NCBI GenBank assembly: GCA_021773975.1
Contig: JAJFJN010000038.1
Span: 124,001-188,000, forward strand
Direction of reading: 5' to 3'
DNA: 64,000 bases
Source of the DNA: Gammaproteobacteria bacterium
GTDB taxonomy: Bacteria; Pseudomonadota; Gammaproteobacteria; Chromatiales; Chromatiaceae
Shown: piece by piece, positions 18,545-27,141 of the stretch
Numbering within the stretch: position 1 is the first letter of the stretch
Layout: each line of letters begins with the position of its first letter
The notes under the pieces: generated by a model
Told to the model about the DNA's origin: nothing
The model's input: the letters and a program-made list of their open reading frames with translations, nothing else
Databases searched by the model: none
Made by a program: the position numbers and the translations under genes

Positions 18545-19435
18545 ATGTCTAGAAATTCATCTTTATTCTCTCCTGGTGGCAAACAAGCAGAGGACATTAA
18601 ACTCCTCCAGAGCCTTCTTCTTCATGTCGACAGCCTTTCCGGAACATACTACCCAACACAACAAGAAGACCAATCAACACCGGTACTGTATTCAGAAACA
18701 TCATCAGACAGCAATTGTCTACCAATTCCCCCAGAGAAATTTTGGCACTGGTACGACACAGAAAGCGAAGCTAAATACTTAGCCGGAGGAGAGATTCAAG
18801 CAAACAGATTCAGAAAGGCCGCATTAAGTGCCGGTTTTCAATTTAATCCTGGTGAAAAAGTTCTTGATTTTGGATGTTCAGGAGCAAGAGTTACTCGTTG
18901 GTTTGCCGAGGAAGCTAATAGAGGAGTAGATATTTGGGGTTGTGACATTGATGCAGCAGCAATCGAATGGTGTCAAAAAAACCTTATGCCACCTTTCAAG
19001 TTTTTTGCCAATACAACTTCACCACATCTTCCAGTAAAGGATGGTTTTTTTGATTTCATCTTTGCAGGATCAGTTTTTACTCACATAAAAGACATGAGCA
19101 CATCCTGGGTTCTTGAGCTACATAGATGCCTCTCCAACAATGGTCTTGCTATTTTTACTGCAACAACCGAGCTGAGCCTTGATCAACTCAACAAAGTTGC
19201 AAAGGAAGATGTCAATGGCATTAAAAAGGTTCCGAAATATATAAGGGACAACAATATAACTGACTCATATCTTCGAGAGAGGGGGTTTATTACAATTCAG
19301 TCCTCACCATGGTGGCTTGCCGCCATTTATCATTCTGAGTTCTTCTGCCGAAGACTGAATTTATGCTTTGACGTTGTTGATATCATTCCAAACCTAAAAG
19401 GCTACCAAACAGGCTTTGTTTTAAAGCCTAAATGA
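18545..19435 (+). CDS. Class I SAM-dependent methyltransferase
   Basis: A 296-residue protein with a good GAGGT Shine-Dalgarno 8 bases before the ATG. The methyltransferase fold starts near residue 105: KVLDFGCSGARVTRWF (motif I, SAM glycine-rich loop), WGCDIDAAAIEWCQKN (acidic residue for the SAM ribose), and FFDFIFAGSVFTHIKD (post-motif strand). The ~100-residue N-terminal extension contains FWHWYDTESEAKYLAGG, often seen in glycan-cluster methyltransferases. The substrate is unknown, probably a sugar or glycan. It is the last plus-strand gene of the island, lies 239 bases after its neighbour and may have its own promoter. A transposon remnant follows directly. Confidence 0.9.
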   Translation: MSRNSSLFSPGGKQAEDIKLLQSLLLHVDSLSGTYYPTQQEDQSTPVLYSETSSDSNCLPIPPEKFWHWYDTESEAKYLAGGEIQANRFRKAALSAGFQFNPGEKVLDFGCSGARVTRWFAEEANRGVDIWGCDIDAAAIEWCQKNLMPPFKFFANTTSPHLPVKDGFFDFIFAGSVFTHIKDMSTSWVLELHRCLSNNGLAIFTATTELSLDQLNKVAKEDVNGIKKVPKYIRDNNITDSYLRERGFITIQSSPWWLAAIYHSEFFCRRLNLCFDVVDIIPNLKGYQTGFVLKPK

Positions 19436-19450
19436 TAAATAAAACACCAT

Positions 19451-19475
19451 GAAACAAGAAACAAGAAACAAGAAA
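19451..19475 (+). repeat. Short tandem repeat (GAAACAA)3 plus GAAA
   Basis: Three perfect copies of GAAACAA at 19451, 19458 and 19465 are followed by GAAA. It lies just after the methyltransferase stop and before the IS200-type element. It may be a slippage product; no function is apparent. Confidence 0.85.
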
Positions 19476-19582
19476 TGGTGGGACTGAAATATATAGGATA
19501 AGTCCGCAAATACCATATAACACTCACCAAAAACTAATCTACAGCCAATCATAACCACCCGTAGAACGGGTGGTATGATGAA

Positions 19583-19605
19583 AGTCCCTGGAAGGGGCTA
19601 TTTTT
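19583..19605 (+). terminator. Rho-independent terminator-like hairpin in the IS end
   Basis: AGTCCCT-GGA-AGGGGCT forms a 7-bp stem (one G-U pair) followed by ATTTTT. It would stop plus-strand transcripts coming out of the methyltransferase gene. It may belong to the transposon end. Confidence 0.45.
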
Positions 19606-19606
19606 G

Positions 19607-20043
19607 TTAAACTCCTGCCAGTTTCATCTGCTCCAGGCATTTTTCTTCTGGCTCCTGGTTTTGAAAATACTTACGGTATCATCACCTCATCTAAGCCTAC
19701 CGTACTTACGCAGTAACCCCGAGCCAAAAAGTGTCTACCCGTGAAATTTTGCATCACTTGCAAATAATCCCTAAATGTTCGTATCGCTGAATTTCCTTTT
19801 AAAAACCCAATAGCATGAGCCACACTATGCTTAGGTGGGATCATCAAAAGCATATGCACATGATCACCCATTGCATGCCCCTCCCTCTAACTCAATGCCA
19901 TACTGACGACAGAGCTCTTTGAAAATACCTTCTATGTCTTTTCTTAGGGTTCCATATATCGATTTTCTGCGATACTTTGGAATAAATACAACATGATATC
20001 TGCAATAATGCTTAACGTGAGTTTGGCTTTGCCACCCTCTCAT
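19607..20043 (-). pseudogene. tnpA: IS200-type transposase TnpA, two frameshifts
   Basis: From ATG 20043 the frame reads MRGWQSQTHVKHYCRYHVVF with KYRRKSIYGTLRKDIEGIF, a clear IS200 TnpA start, but stops at a TGA after ELEGGACNG. Skipping one G in the GGGG run near 19877 restores HAMGDHVHMLLMIPPKHS, which carries the HxH metal site (HVH), and continues through the region with the nucleophile tyrosine (ARGYCVSTVGLDE). A second extra base near 19677 must be skipped to read RKYFQNQEPEEKCLEQMKL to the stop at 19607. The total, 437 bases, equals 145 codons plus two extra bases, close to a normal TnpA. The gene is therefore inactive unless these are sequencing errors. Confidence 0.88.
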
Positions 20044-20087
20044 AATGACCTCCTATAGAATTTGCCGGTTCAAAAGGAGGTCATTAT
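20042..20087 (-). promoter_or_regulatory. Hairpin sequestering the tnpA ribosome-binding site
   Basis: A perfect 13-bp inverted repeat (20042-20054 with 20075-20087, 20-base loop) includes the AGGAGGT Shine-Dalgarno and most of the ATG of tnpA. In mRNA this would bury the ribosome-binding site. IS200 elements are known to repress transposase translation with a leader hairpin of this kind. Confidence 0.75.
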
Positions 20088-20220
20088 CTTCAATGCACGC
20101 CGGAACGGCAGAGCCTTTTCGAGTCTCACCGCCAGAGGCGGTGGTTTACCTAAATTGAATTATAGAAGGGCTTACAGATGAGCGAGCTACTGAAATACTA
20201 GGAAGTTACGCACCATACTT

Positions 20221-20901
20221 TTAATGATAATCATCATCTGCAAAAACACCAGGGGAAATATCAGCGCTCAAAAACCCACCCATAGATAATATATCAACAT
20301 CACTTTCAGCTACTGAGGGAGTTAGCAGATGGTCTTCGGGGTCTGGCCCAAAACCTGCGTCATAATTAACAGGTTCATCATAAGCAGCGTCCGCAAAAAC
20401 ACCAGGGAAATTATCAGCACTTGCAAATTTACCAGCCGATATGCCAGCCGATATGCCAGCATCACTTTCGCCTGCCAAGGCAGTTAGCAAATGCTCTTCG
20501 GGATCTGGCCCAATATCCGCACCGTCGTAATTAACAGGCTCATCATAAGCAGCGTCTGCAAAAACACCCGGAGAGTCATCAGCATTCAAAGCCGTCTCTT
20601 CTTCTAAAGAAGCATCTAAGAGCGACATACCATCACCTTGCTCACGCTCCCTAGGCGGCAAAACAGAGGCCACCTTTTCTTGATGCTGCCGCTGCAGCGT
20701 TTTTTCTTGGCGCATCGCTCTGGCGGTCACGCCGCCTCGATGACTAGCCAAGTGGTTTGCTACATTATTGACCGATCCACCCTCGACCTTCATAACTTCT
20801 TGCAAGGCAGCATTTACTATCACATCATCATCCATAACATAATAGACACCTGCCCCAATAATAACCGCCAAGGCTACTCCAGTTAACTGAGGTGATATCA
20901 T
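20221..20901 (-). CDS. Small membrane-anchored acidic repeat protein (PGVFADAAYDEPVNYD repeats)
   Basis: A 226-residue protein I do not recognise. A hydrophobic stretch at residues 6-22 (LTGVALAVIIGAGVYYV) should anchor it in the inner membrane. A basic/Gln-rich stretch and PPREREQ follow. The C-terminal half holds repeats of PGVFADAAYDEPVNYD...GPDPE-HLLT starting at residues 107 and 162, plus a short third copy (213-226) that ends as PGVFADDDYH at the C-terminus. The design (single anchor, charged linker, acidic repeats, last copy at the very end) matches the 6331-6939 protein although the motif differs. The downstream gene in the same direction is a transposase remnant, and the upstream gene (20917) is only 15 bases away, so those two are probably co-transcribed. 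Confidence 0.72.
   Translation of the reverse strand: MISPQLTGVALAVIIGAGVYYVMDDDVIVNAALQEVMKVEGGSVNNVANHLASHRGGVTARAMRQEKTLQRQHQEKVASVLPPREREQGDGMSLLDASLEEETALNADDSPGVFADAAYDEPVNYDGADIGPDPEEHLLTALAGESDAGISAGISAGKFASADNFPGVFADAAYDEPVNYDAGFGPDPEDHLLTPSVAESDVDILSMGGFLSADISPGVFADDDYH
20224..20583 (-). repeat. Two and a quarter long repeats within the acidic repeat protein gene
   Basis: Repeat periods are 55 and 51 codons. DNA similarity between the first two copies is high around the segments encoding PGVFADAAYDEPVNYD and GPDPE-HLLT, suggesting fairly recent duplication. The third copy is truncated by the stop codon. Confidence 0.8.
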
Positions 20902-20916
20902 TTATAAATCAGCCCA

Positions 20917-21288
20917 TTACGGTGCAGCAGGTGCTGGCAACACCTCTATGAGAACACCGTAGCAGTATCCATCATGCTTTTTCGTATCATCCAATGTCAC
21001 ACCAACCTTGCGACTCAACGCTTGTGACATCTGCGCGGCATCAAACTTGCGATAGGCTATATCTTTCGCTGAATGTGTTCCTGTGCAGCTAAAGGCAACC
21101 CAACCACCAGGACAGCTTGGCAATGTTCCTGTAAAATCGACATCCATTTTTGCAATGCACCCACCCCATACGCCGTCTGTCACCATGGTTTTAACTATGG
21201 TTCCACGAAAATAACCTTTTGCCGCATGAACCGGGGCTGCTACAAGCATAAAAGCGACTATCCCAAATACCATCATTACTCGTTTCAT
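20917..21288 (-). CDS. Small secreted protein of unknown function
   Basis: A 123-residue protein with a clear Sec signal peptide: MKRVMMVFGIVAFMLVAAPVHA, cut likely after VHA. The mature part of about 101 residues has four cysteines (WGGCIAKM, TLPSCPGG, FSCTG, GYCYG), which could form two periplasmic disulfides. A Pro/Ala tail (LPAPAAP) ends it. I do not recognise a family; the compact size, cysteines and GYCYGVLIEV strand suggest a small beta-rich periplasmic or secreted domain. It lies 15 bases upstream of the acidic repeat protein gene on the same strand and about 230 bases downstream of the thrombospondin-repeat protein gene. This group of minus-strand envelope genes separates two plus-strand glycan blocks. 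Confidence 0.72.
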   Translation of the reverse strand: MKRVMMVFGIVAFMLVAAPVHAAKGYFRGTIVKTMVTDGVWGGCIAKMDVDFTGTLPSCPGGWVAFSCTGTHSAKDIAYRKFDAAQMSQALSRKVGVTLDDTKKHDGYCYGVLIEVLPAPAAP

Positions 21289-21514
21289 ATCTGCCTTCCT
21301 TATTTCATTTTCAATAAAATACTATTTGACTATGGAGTATAAAGCTAATGCTCAGTTTTTCGAATGCCTTTTATCGGCTATATCAGCCATTTATCAGTAC
21401 ATCCGCAGCGTCTTCGTAAATGTTATCGACCTTGCTATGGATATGCTTTAGTTCCAACCAGGTAAACTGTGAACTACCTCTCTTATTTGCACCGATTACG
21501 CGCAATTTATCAAA

Positions 21515-23533
21515 TCATTGTAATGATATTGCATGGCGCCAGCCTCCTGATCCGCCGCAAACCCATGCGGGGCAGATGCCATCTGTTGGATCAATATTAT
21601 TGTCAACTTCGTATTTATCTGACAAGCCATCATTGTCCGTATCTTTTTTTATTGGATCGGCACCAGCCTGATATTCTTGAAGATTTGTGAGGCCGTCACT
21701 GTCCTGGTCCTGAGTTGCATCGGTTGAATTAAGCGGATCAAGGAAGGCATAGCCGTTTTCATAAGTATCGGGCAGCCCATCATTATCATCGTCTGGATCA
21801 GACCTATCCTTTATTCCATCTCCATCTGTATCCATATCAAACCAAGCATTGATTATGGTATCAGATATTACGCCATCATACTTAATCATTGCACCAGTAA
21901 CCCATCCTGCTTTTCTAGCAATATAGGTCATCCAGTCCAGCCAATAATCAGCAGCAGTTGGGTTGTTCGTCATATTATTAGCTGCTGTGCCTGACGCATA
22001 ACCGCGGTGGAAGAGAATGGTGTGTCCATCATCACTAATGTATGCGTCTCGCAGCATACCATCCACAGTTAAAATAACTTTTTGATCCACTGAGCCATCT
22101 ATCGCGTAGGAGCAGCTTAGTGTTTGAACTGTACTAGAGTGATAATTATAAGCCCCATCATAATCAGTAGGTATCGTCTTCAACGTTGCACTACTCTTAT
22201 ATTCCTTCCAGGTACAGCTGGAGGCTCCATTAAATGTTACCGCAACTCTGGCGTTATAATGACTGGCTGCCCGCCTCTCCGTTGGGCACGGCAAATCTGA
22301 ATCCAGCATGCAGTCATCCCAATACGTGGAGCCTTTATAGTAGCCAAGATATGTGCCGCTATAGCTGGTGACCGAAGGATTCTGATTTACCTTCATGCCA
22401 GTAGCGGTGCCTCGAAAATAGTCCCACTCAACTCCAGCAGGAGTAGGCAGTGAACCTTTAAGTAGCCCCAAACCGCTTAAATAACGCTTACTTGCAGATG
22501 TCTTCAGGTCATAAATATCAGTTTCTGGGCCGTCACCCCAATCATACGTGACAGTTAAATGAATATTGTCCACACCACTTACCGTATAGCTACAGTTCGT
22601 GACATCAGTTGTTTCGTTTACATAGTCTTCGGAATAAACAGAGGCATCATCAATGGCTTGCCCGGTGTGCCCAATAGCCATTTCCCAACCCGCATCAAGC
22701 TGAACTGTACAACCCCCAGTGCCATTGAAGGTTACCAGCTGCTCCCAAATCTCCATCTCCTGCAGAGCGATAGATTTTTTACCATCGGCTGTGGTGCATA
22801 CCTCAGAATAGTCATTTAGATCACCATCAACATCCCCTTGGGCACATTCGACCCACGATCCCCTGTCCTGGATAAGATACATACCATTAACATCGGACAG
22901 CCCTAGGGCTACGGTGCCTTTTTTTAAACCTATGGTGGAAGTAACTTCAGACGCATCCTCATCTATATTGATGCCAGGGCTGCAAGAATAACACGACTCT
23001 ATCCCAGAGTAGATTTCAAACTCAGATGTGATATAGATATCAGCATCAGGGGTAAACATCAACAACCATTCAAATGGGTAGGTTTCACCGTCATCGATCT
23101 CAGTTATACCTGCTTCAACCAAATTATTGGTGACCGTATAATTACCGCTAAAAGACCAGTCGAGGGTTCCTGCAGCATGCGACATGTAGTCCTGATACAG
23201 GTCATGCCTAAAGACACTCTCTGACGGCAACGGCCCGTCCAACCAGTAATTGCTCCACTCCTCTGAATCCCAGTTCCAGCGGCTTCCGCCCACACCATCA
23301 TTGAAGTGAACAGAAGAATCAGCGGAGATAAAACCCACCTCAAACTCGTCTGATGCATGCCATACTTTTGAAACAAACGCTGATCCCGTCAGTGCGCCAT
23401 CAAAAATACCGGCTGATGCACCATGATCAGAGTCGATATTGATGTAGGTGCTGTTTAGAGCAACATTTGCTGCAGAGGCAGCTTCATAAGCCAATAAAAG
23501 ACTAAGAAATCCAATAACTTTCTTACCAACCAT
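21515..23533 (-). CDS. Large secreted protein with C-terminal thrombospondin type 3 calcium repeats
   Basis: A 672-residue protein. Residues 1-21 are a Sec signal peptide (MVGKKVIGFLSLLLAYEAASA). The 540-residue body is rich in Ser, Thr, Tyr, Trp and Gly, looks beta-rich and has several cysteine pairs (for example ESCYSCSPG); I recognise no catalytic motif. Residues 566-650 carry calcium-binding thrombospondin type 3 motifs: DTDGDGIKDRSDPDDDNDG, DQDSDGLTNLQEY and DTDNDGLSDKYE, known to form rigid calcium-loaded rods in surface proteins. The protein ends with CPAWVCGGSGG and a short hydrophilic tail, with no LPXTG or PEP-CTERM anchor. It could be a surface adhesin or glycan-binding protein, secreted or outer-membrane associated. 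Confidence 0.8.
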   Translation of the reverse strand: MVGKKVIGFLSLLLAYEAASAANVALNSTYINIDSDHGASAGIFDGALTGSAFVSKVWHASDEFEVGFISADSSVHFNDGVGGSRWNWDSEEWSNYWLDGPLPSESVFRHDLYQDYMSHAAGTLDWSFSGNYTVTNNLVEAGITEIDDGETYPFEWLLMFTPDADIYITSEFEIYSGIESCYSCSPGINIDEDASEVTSTIGLKKGTVALGLSDVNGMYLIQDRGSWVECAQGDVDGDLNDYSEVCTTADGKKSIALQEMEIWEQLVTFNGTGGCTVQLDAGWEMAIGHTGQAIDDASVYSEDYVNETTDVTNCSYTVSGVDNIHLTVTYDWGDGPETDIYDLKTSASKRYLSGLGLLKGSLPTPAGVEWDYFRGTATGMKVNQNPSVTSYSGTYLGYYKGSTYWDDCMLDSDLPCPTERRAASHYNARVAVTFNGASSCTWKEYKSSATLKTIPTDYDGAYNYHSSTVQTLSCSYAIDGSVDQKVILTVDGMLRDAYISDDGHTILFHRGYASGTAANNMTNNPTAADYWLDWMTYIARKAGWVTGAMIKYDGVISDTIINAWFDMDTDGDGIKDRSDPDDDNDGLPDTYENGYAFLDPLNSTDATQDQDSDGLTNLQEYQAGADPIKKDTDNDGLSDKYEVDNNIDPTDGICPAWVCGGSGGWRHAISLQ

Positions 23534-23844
23534 TTACTTCTCCATGCACTATGTTTTTGTACTTCGAAATATACAAAACAGGTAAGCATTTACAATATAT
23601 GCAACTCAAAAACTTAGAGCCTACATGAACTTTATTATTTACAAGCATTGCTGCAAACAAGCAGCAGGGCAACCCACTACGCCCACGCTTTTTTTGTCAA
23701 TCTATCAAATCTATAGCACGAAATCTACTTCTATAGCGCAAACTCAAGACCTAAACACCTAATATTTTAGGGGTTTTGTCATTTGCCATATTTGGCCACA
23801 TAAAATACTTTTTTCGAAATTTTAGGATCAGGAGTTTGAAATAC

Positions 23845-23863
23845 ATTCCTGCTTAGCAGGAAT
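23845..23863. promoter_or_regulatory. Perfect 8-bp inverted repeat, possible operator
   Basis: ATTCCTGC-TTA-GCAGGAAT is a perfect palindrome with a 3-base spacer, about 75 bases upstream of the predicted gmd -35 element. It has no U-tract on either strand, so a protein-binding site is more likely than a terminator. Confidence 0.4.
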
Positions 23864-23936
23864 AGAAAAATACAGCATCCTATCGGTTTAAGACCCAGCA
23901 CAACACTAATTGCATCTGCATAAACTCAAAAGCATA

Positions 23937-23963
23937 TTGACAATAATATCACTTCCTTATGAT
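23937..23963 (+). promoter_or_regulatory. Predicted sigma-70 promoter for gmd-fcl
   Basis: A perfect -35 TTGACA (23937-23942) and a -10 TATGAT (23958-23963, 5 of 6 matches) are separated by 15 bases, slightly short of the optimum. This would start transcription about 50 bases before the gmd ATG. Confidence 0.45.
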
Positions 23964-24022
23964 AGCTTTAGCGATTGAGCACAATTCGGTATAGTGTGAC
24001 CGCAATTAATAATGGGGTTCAC

Positions 24023-25141
24023 ATGAAAAAAGCACTTGTTACGGGAATTACTGGCCAAGATGGTTCCTATTTGGCTGAGTTTTTATTGGAAAAAGGCTAT
24101 GAGGTGCATGGCATTAAGCGTCGTGCATCATCCTTCAACACGCAACGCGTGGATCACATCTATCAGGATCCGCACGCTGGCAATCAGCGCTTTAAGCTCC
24201 ACTATGGTGATCTTACCGATAGTTCCAATCTGACCCGCATTCTTCAGGAGGTGCAGCCAGATGAAGTTTACAACCTGGCCGCGCAATCCCATGTAGCTGT
24301 AAGCTTCGAATCACCTGAATATACAGCCGATGTAGATGGTATTGGCACTCTCCGCCTACTTGAAGCCATTCGCTTACTGGGGCTAGAGAAGAAGACACGT
24401 TTTTATCAAGCATCTACCTCAGAGCTATTTGGCCTGGTTCAGGAAACACCCCAAAAAGAAACTACCCCCTTTTATCCGCGCAGCCCCTATGCCGCGGCAA
24501 AACTCTATGCTTACTGGATCACGATAAATTATCGCGAGGCATACAACATGTATGCCTGCAACGGAATTCTGTTTAATCATGAATCCCCACGCCGTGGGGA
24601 GACATTTGTCACCCGCAAGATCACACGCGGCTTATCTAATATTGCACAAGGGCTGGAAAAACGCCTATACATGGGCAACATGGATTCACTACGTGACTGG
24701 GGACATGCCAAGGATTACGTTCGTATGCAGTGGATGATGCTGCAACAAGAAGAGCCACAGGATTTTGTCATTGCAACTGGTCAGCAAATATCAGTTCGCG
24801 ACTTCATCAAAATGTCAGCACAGGAGTTAGGGCTAACACTCTCTTTCGAGGGCGAGGGTGTGAATGAAAAGGGCATTATTGAAGCTATAGAAGGTGACAA
24901 GGCACCAGCACTAACGGTGGGAGATGTAATTATTGCAGTTGACCCGCGTTACTTCCGCCCTGCTGAGGTAGAGACTCTCTTAGGTGATCCAACTAAAGCC
25001 AAGGAGGAGCTGGGCTGGGTGCCGGAAATTACGGTGCAGGAGATGTGCGCTGAAATGGTAGCCACCGACCTACATGAAGCGCGGCGTCATGCGCTACTGA
25101 AAGAGCATGGCTATGAGTTACCCATTCAGGCGGAACACTGA
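24023..25141 (+). CDS. gmd: GDP-mannose 4,6-dehydratase
   Basis: Converts GDP-D-mannose to GDP-4-keto-6-deoxy-D-mannose, the first step to GDP-L-fucose. The start at ATG 24023 gives [20 protein letters not shown], matching the family N-terminus; the longer frame from 23975 adds 16 unlikely residues. The 372 residues match the usual length. The Rossmann motif GITGQDGSY binds NADP. The catalytic Thr/Glu segment (ASTSELFG) and [10 protein letters not shown] (Tyr-x3-Lys) are present, and the family block [15 protein letters not shown] is intact. fcl starts 2 bases after the stop, so the two are an operon. mannose-1-phosphate guanylyltransferase is not in the window, so GDP-mannose must come from elsewhere. 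Confidence 0.98.
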   Translation: MKKALVTGITGQDGSYLAEFLLEKGYEVHGIKRRASSFNTQRVDHIYQDPHAGNQRFKLHYGDLTDSSNLTRILQEVQPDEVYNLAAQSHVAVSFESPEYTADVDGIGTLRLLEAIRLLGLEKKTRFYQASTSELFGLVQETPQKETTPFYPRSPYAAAKLYAYWITINYREAYNMYACNGILFNHESPRRGETFVTRKITRGLSNIAQGLEKRLYMGNMDSLRDWGHAKDYVRMQWMMLQQEEPQDFVIATGQQISVRDFIKMSAQELGLTLSFEGEGVNEKGIIEAIEGDKAPALTVGDVIIAVDPRYFRPAEVETLLGDPTKAKEELGWVPEITVQEMCAEMVATDLHEARRHALLKEHGYELPIQAEH

Positions 25142-25143
25142 CC

Positions 25144-26118
25144 ATGGCCTGTAATTTATCACAAACCATCTTTGTTGCTGGCCATCAAGGCATGGTTGGG
25201 TCTGCCATTATTCGGCACCTCCAGGAACTAGGATATACCAACATCATTACTCGCAGACGTGATGAGCTTAACCTGTTAGATCAGGCCGCCGTACACGCTT
25301 TTTTCGAGCATGAGGGCATCACTCAAGTCTATCTGGCAGCTGCAAAGGTAGGAGGTATCCACGCCAATAGCACCTATCCAGCTGAATTCATCTATGAGAA
25401 TCTGATGATTGAGGCCAACATCATTCATGCCGCACATTCAGTGGGCGTGCAGAAGCTGTTGTTCCTCGGCTCTTCCTGCATCTACCCCAAGATGGCCGAG
25501 CAACCAATGAAGGAAGAGGCATTGCTGACTGGCGTACTGGAACCCACCAACGAGCCCTATGCCATTGCCAAGATAGCTGGCATCAAACTGTGCGAAAGTT
25601 ATAACCGCCAGTATGGCCATGATTACCGTAGCGTAATGCCAACCAATCTCTATGGGCCAAATGACAACTTCCATCCAGAGAATAGTCATGTCATTCCTGC
25701 TCTACTGCGCCGCTTTCATGAGGCAGTACAATCCAAAGCAGATGAAGTGGTTATTTGGGGTAGCGGCAAGCCAATGAGGGAGTTCCTTCATGTGGATGAT
25801 ATGGCCGCTGCCAGTGTGCACGTGATGGAACTGGACAGTGAAACCTATCAGGCAAACACACTACCAATGCTATCTCATATCAACGTAGGCACAGGTGTAG
25901 ATTGCACAATTCGAGAGCTAGCCGAAACAGTTGCTCATGTCACAGGCTTCACCGGCAAACTGAGCTTTGATAGCAGCAAACCTGACGGTACACCACGAAA
26001 GTTGATGGATGTTTCCCGTCTAAAAGCACTGGGCTGGGAGGCATCAATCTCCCTTGAAGAAGGGCTGCAGAATGCCTATCAGTGGTTTTTAAGCAATTAC
26101 AACATGGCCAGAAAGTGA
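25144..26118 (+). CDS. fcl: GDP-L-fucose synthase
   Basis: Epimerises and reduces GDP-4-keto-6-deoxymannose to GDP-L-fucose with NADPH. The 324 residues match the family. Visible features are the nucleotide-binding [10 protein letters not shown], the catalytic serine region [11 protein letters not shown], the Tyr-x3-Lys pair in [11 protein letters not shown], and the family blocks [23 protein letters not shown] and FLHVDDMA split by substrate loops. It is placed 2 bases after gmd. Its last codons overlap the next gene, where the stop TGA shares bases with a GTG start (GTGA), linking GDP-fucose production to the following sulfotransferase. Together these point to a fucose-containing polymer. 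Confidence 0.98.
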   Translation: MACNLSQTIFVAGHQGMVGSAIIRHLQELGYTNIITRRRDELNLLDQAAVHAFFEHEGITQVYLAAAKVGGIHANSTYPAEFIYENLMIEANIIHAAHSVGVQKLLFLGSSCIYPKMAEQPMKEEALLTGVLEPTNEPYAIAKIAGIKLCESYNRQYGHDYRSVMPTNLYGPNDNFHPENSHVIPALLRRFHEAVQSKADEVVIWGSGKPMREFLHVDDMAAASVHVMELDSETYQANTLPMLSHINVGTGVDCTIRELAETVAHVTGFTGKLSFDSSKPDGTPRKLMDVSRLKALGWEASISLEEGLQNAYQWFLSNYNMARK

Positions 26119-26837
26119 GAATAAAAAAAGGATGGCTCTTTTGTGGCGGAATGCTGCGATCCGGCTCAACATTGCAGTATCAGATTGCATCTGAGCTAAT
26201 TGAGCACCTAAATATAGGCCAACGAACAACCTGGCATAATGCTTCAGAGCATCCCTTAATTCTAGTTGGTCGGCCAGAGACAGGCTTAAGCACTTTTAAA
26301 ACCCATCAGTTAACTGAGACAGTCAAAGAATTGTGTGTAAGTGGACAATCCACCTCCCTCTATATCTACCGAGACTTACGTGACGTTCTAAGCTCATACC
26401 AAGAAAAAAACTCAGTATGCCTTACAGGTAAAAAACTGGAAAGTTGGCTGACTGCTATTTTAGCAACAGACGCAAATTGGCGGACTTTACCTTCTATCTA
26501 TATATCAAGATATGAGGATGTCGTCCCATCAATAGCATCTGAAGTAGCTAACATCTCTAACTATCTTGGCATCAAGTGCGCAGATACCCTAGTTAATCAT
26601 ATTGCCGAATCACTTTCTTATGATGCCCAAAAAGACAGAATCAACTCCGCTTCATCAGCCTGGGTTAAAGCAAATGAAACAAACATCTATGATAAAATAT
26701 CTCTATTGCATAACAATCATCTTCAGTCTGGTGCGATAGGACGTTATCACAAGGATCTTCATAAAGAGCAGATTGCTGCCATTAATGATATAGCAGGAGC
26801 ATGGCTAGTAGAAATGGGCTATACGCTTACCCAATAA
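26115..26837 (+). CDS. Sulfotransferase family protein
   Basis: A sulfotransferase-fold protein of 240 residues from GTG 26115, which overlaps the fcl stop as GTGA; an in-frame alternative at 26082 would overlap fcl more deeply. The 5'-phosphosulfate loop is [16 protein letters not shown] near residue 10 and the 3'-phosphate-binding element is [17 protein letters not shown], with the Arg and Ser expected for PAPS binding. It probably sulfates a sugar of the glycan made here, and coupling to fcl hints at fucose, as in fucoidan-like polymers, though this is inference. No signal peptide is present, so it acts on cytoplasmic intermediates. Confidence 0.85.
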   Translation: MRIKKGWLFCGGMLRSGSTLQYQIASELIEHLNIGQRTTWHNASEHPLILVGRPETGLSTFKTHQLTETVKELCVSGQSTSLYIYRDLRDVLSSYQEKNSVCLTGKKLESWLTAILATDANWRTLPSIYISRYEDVVPSIASEVANISNYLGIKCADTLVNHIAESLSYDAQKDRINSASSAWVKANETNIYDKISLLHNNHLQSGAIGRYHKDLHKEQIAAINDIAGAWLVEMGYTLTQ

Positions 26838-27141
26838 TTTGGGGTCTTACAAAACTGCACGCGTGGCTTATAAGGCCAGATCTGCACTATTAATTTAGTG
26901 GCTTAATAGAAATGCAGACACTACTAAATATACAAAAAGCTAGCTGACAAATCACATTAATCATGTATTACCACTCTTGGATGAGTGAGTCGCCAGATAA
27001 AATAGGAGTTGATTTTTACTTGGGAGCAATAAGCATATGCTGTTCATGCTTAAGCAAAAAAGAACTTAAATCACACAACATTAGTTTAATTCATATCTTA
27101 GTTGTATTTAGTAAAATCTCCTTGCTAACCAACAAAAAGCA
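26838..27141. other. AT-rich gap between two sulfotransferase genes
   Basis: About 300 AT-rich bases. A 75-codon open frame starting at 26963 overlaps the next gene, has no Shine-Dalgarno or recognisable domain and is probably chance. No clear promoter or hairpin terminator was found. Confidence 0.45.

Larger units (their letters stand above)
19554..20143 (-). mobile_element. Decayed IS200/IS605-family element
   Basis: The element holds a frameshifted HUH (Y1) transposase read leftwards, flanked by imperfect palindromes typical of this family rather than terminal inverted repeats. One end is a hairpin with 8-bp arms ACCACCCG/CGGGTGGT (19554-19574), the other has 7-bp arms CACCGCC/GGCGGTG (20127-20143). 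Exact cleavage sites cannot be fixed from the sequence, so the limits are the outer hairpins. No TnpB partner is present, as in plain IS200. No target duplication is expected for this family. It lies between the methyltransferase gene and the acidic repeat protein gene. Confidence 0.85.
23534..24022. other. Divergent intergenic region upstream of gmd and the secreted protein gene
   Basis: About 490 bases of AT-rich DNA without a convincing ORF. It holds the 23845-23863 inverted repeat and the 23937 promoter described separately, plus an imperfect hairpin at 23753-23776 whose GGTTTT tail makes it a weak terminator candidate on the plus strand. Confidence 0.5.
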
